In this document: one piece after another, positions 22,491-22,820 of the stretch | How positions within the stretch are numbered: position 1 is the stretch's first letter | How the letters are laid out: every line of letters starts with the position of its first letter | NCBI GenBank assembly: GCA_021806845.1 | Contig: JAKAPV010000010.1 | Span: 1-22,820, forward strand | Reading direction: 5' to 3' | Length of the DNA stretch: 22,820 bases | Origin: Bacillota bacterium | Lineage (GTDB): Bacteria; Bacillota; Sulfobacillia; JAJZYS01; JAJYTV01 | Notes under the pieces: model-generated | What the model was told of the DNA's origin: nothing | Database searches by the model: none | The model's input: the letters and a program-made list of their open reading frames with translations, nothing else | Position numbers and translations under genes: made by a program

Positions 22491-22820
22491 CTACTGGTAG
22501 ATCACGACGAGCGGCGACGGATCCAGCTGGAGCACTTGCGCCGGGGTCATGATCGGCGTGTCCTGCGTATAGAAGAGCTTTATGCCGCCGGCCACGAACG
22601 AGGAGTTCTGGTAGTGGTGCACGACCGCCGCGTTCAGCACGCCGACCGTCTGCCCGGGCAGCGGCTGGATTGGCGCCGTGTACGGGATCGCTTCCTGGTG
22701 GATGAACCGCTCGTAGTTGGCGATCTTGATCTGCTGGCCTCCGAAGCCGTCCATGTCGCGCACGAGGACGACGTTCGGCTGCTCCTTGATGCCCTGCCAG
22801 TTCGGCACCATGCTCTGGAT
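22491..22820 (-). CDS. Hypothetical protein, C-terminal part only
   Basis: The last 109 codons or so of a minus-strand gene whose 5' end is beyond the right edge. The frame is open to the boundary: IQS precedes the first internal ATG at 22811, and that ATG has no ribosome site that can be judged here. I do not recognise it. The fragment is mixed polar and aliphatic, with VVLVRDMDGFGGQQIKIANY, a Pro-rich turn IQPLPGQTVGVLN, and an end reading VLQLDPSPLVVIYQ. No Cys, no clear membrane segment and no repeat is seen. It converges with the PPP operon. Confidence 0.6.
   Translation of the reverse strand: MQSMVPNWQGIKEQPNVVLVRDMDGFGGQQIKIANYERFIHQEAIPYTAPIQPLPGQTVGVLNAAVVHHYQNSSFVAGGIKLFYTQDTPIMTPAQVLQLDPSPLVVIYQ

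Noticed and set aside
1..22820. tRNA, rRNA, riboswitch or CRISPR features
   Set aside because: I saw no regularly spaced direct repeats, no tRNA-like TTCGA-type arms with acceptor stems and no long non-coding gaps; the largest gap is about 165 bases (13500-13664).

Overview
The window looks like chromosomal DNA from a high-GC, endospore-forming member of the Bacillota. The main reason is the start of a spoIIIA sporulation operon together with an aroQ-pepP-efp cluster, which is a neighbourhood typical of spore formers. GC content is high throughout, and GTG, TTG and apparently CTG starts are common. A fused transaldolase/phosphoglucose isomerase is also present, as in some deep-branching or thermophilic Bacillota. 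The genus cannot be fixed from the sequence alone. I see no rRNA, tRNA, CRISPR array, insertion sequence or phage gene.

Layout. (1) Positions 1-3100, minus strand: spoIIIAA-AB-AC-AD-AE, tightly packed; spoIIIAE runs off the left edge. (2) Positions 3101-10724: a block of about 7.6 kb of accessory genes, mostly on the plus strand. It holds a frameshifted RocB-like M20 peptidase, a winged-helix (YcaQ/AlkZ-type) protein, two exported YCF48/Asp-box repeat proteins, an ankyrin-repeat protein, and (minus strand) an exported TIM-barrel, glycosidase-like protein. (3) Positions 10674-12880, minus strand: aroQ-pepP-efp, with an extended -10 promoter at the front and a strong intrinsic terminator at the end. 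(4) Positions 12894-13499, minus strand: a membrane-anchored thioredoxin-like protein. (5) Positions 13580-22485, plus strand: a pentose-phosphate operon tkt, tal-pgi, gnd, zwf, pgl and a SIS-domain protein, ending in a hairpin. (6) Positions 22491-22820, minus strand: the C-terminal part of an unrecognised protein.

How the genes work together. The PPP operon encodes the whole oxidative branch (zwf, pgl, gnd) and most of the non-oxidative branch, plus phosphoglucose isomerase to recycle fructose-6-phosphate. Ribulose-5-phosphate epimerase and ribose-5-phosphate isomerase are not in the window. Overlapping or near-overlapping junctions at gnd-zwf and zwf-pgl indicate translational coupling. 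The SpoIIIA proteins build the mother-cell side of the feeding-tube channel during engulfment. In Bacillus subtilis aroQ-pepP-efp lies directly upstream of spoIIIAA in the same orientation; here the two conserved halves keep orientation and order but are separated by the accessory block.

I did not find a clear new defence or mobile system. The items most worth a second look are the accessory block splitting aroQ-pepP-efp from spoIIIA, the apparent CTG starts of two consecutive sporulation genes, and two single-base frame disruptions (RocB-like gene and the 5' end of pepP).
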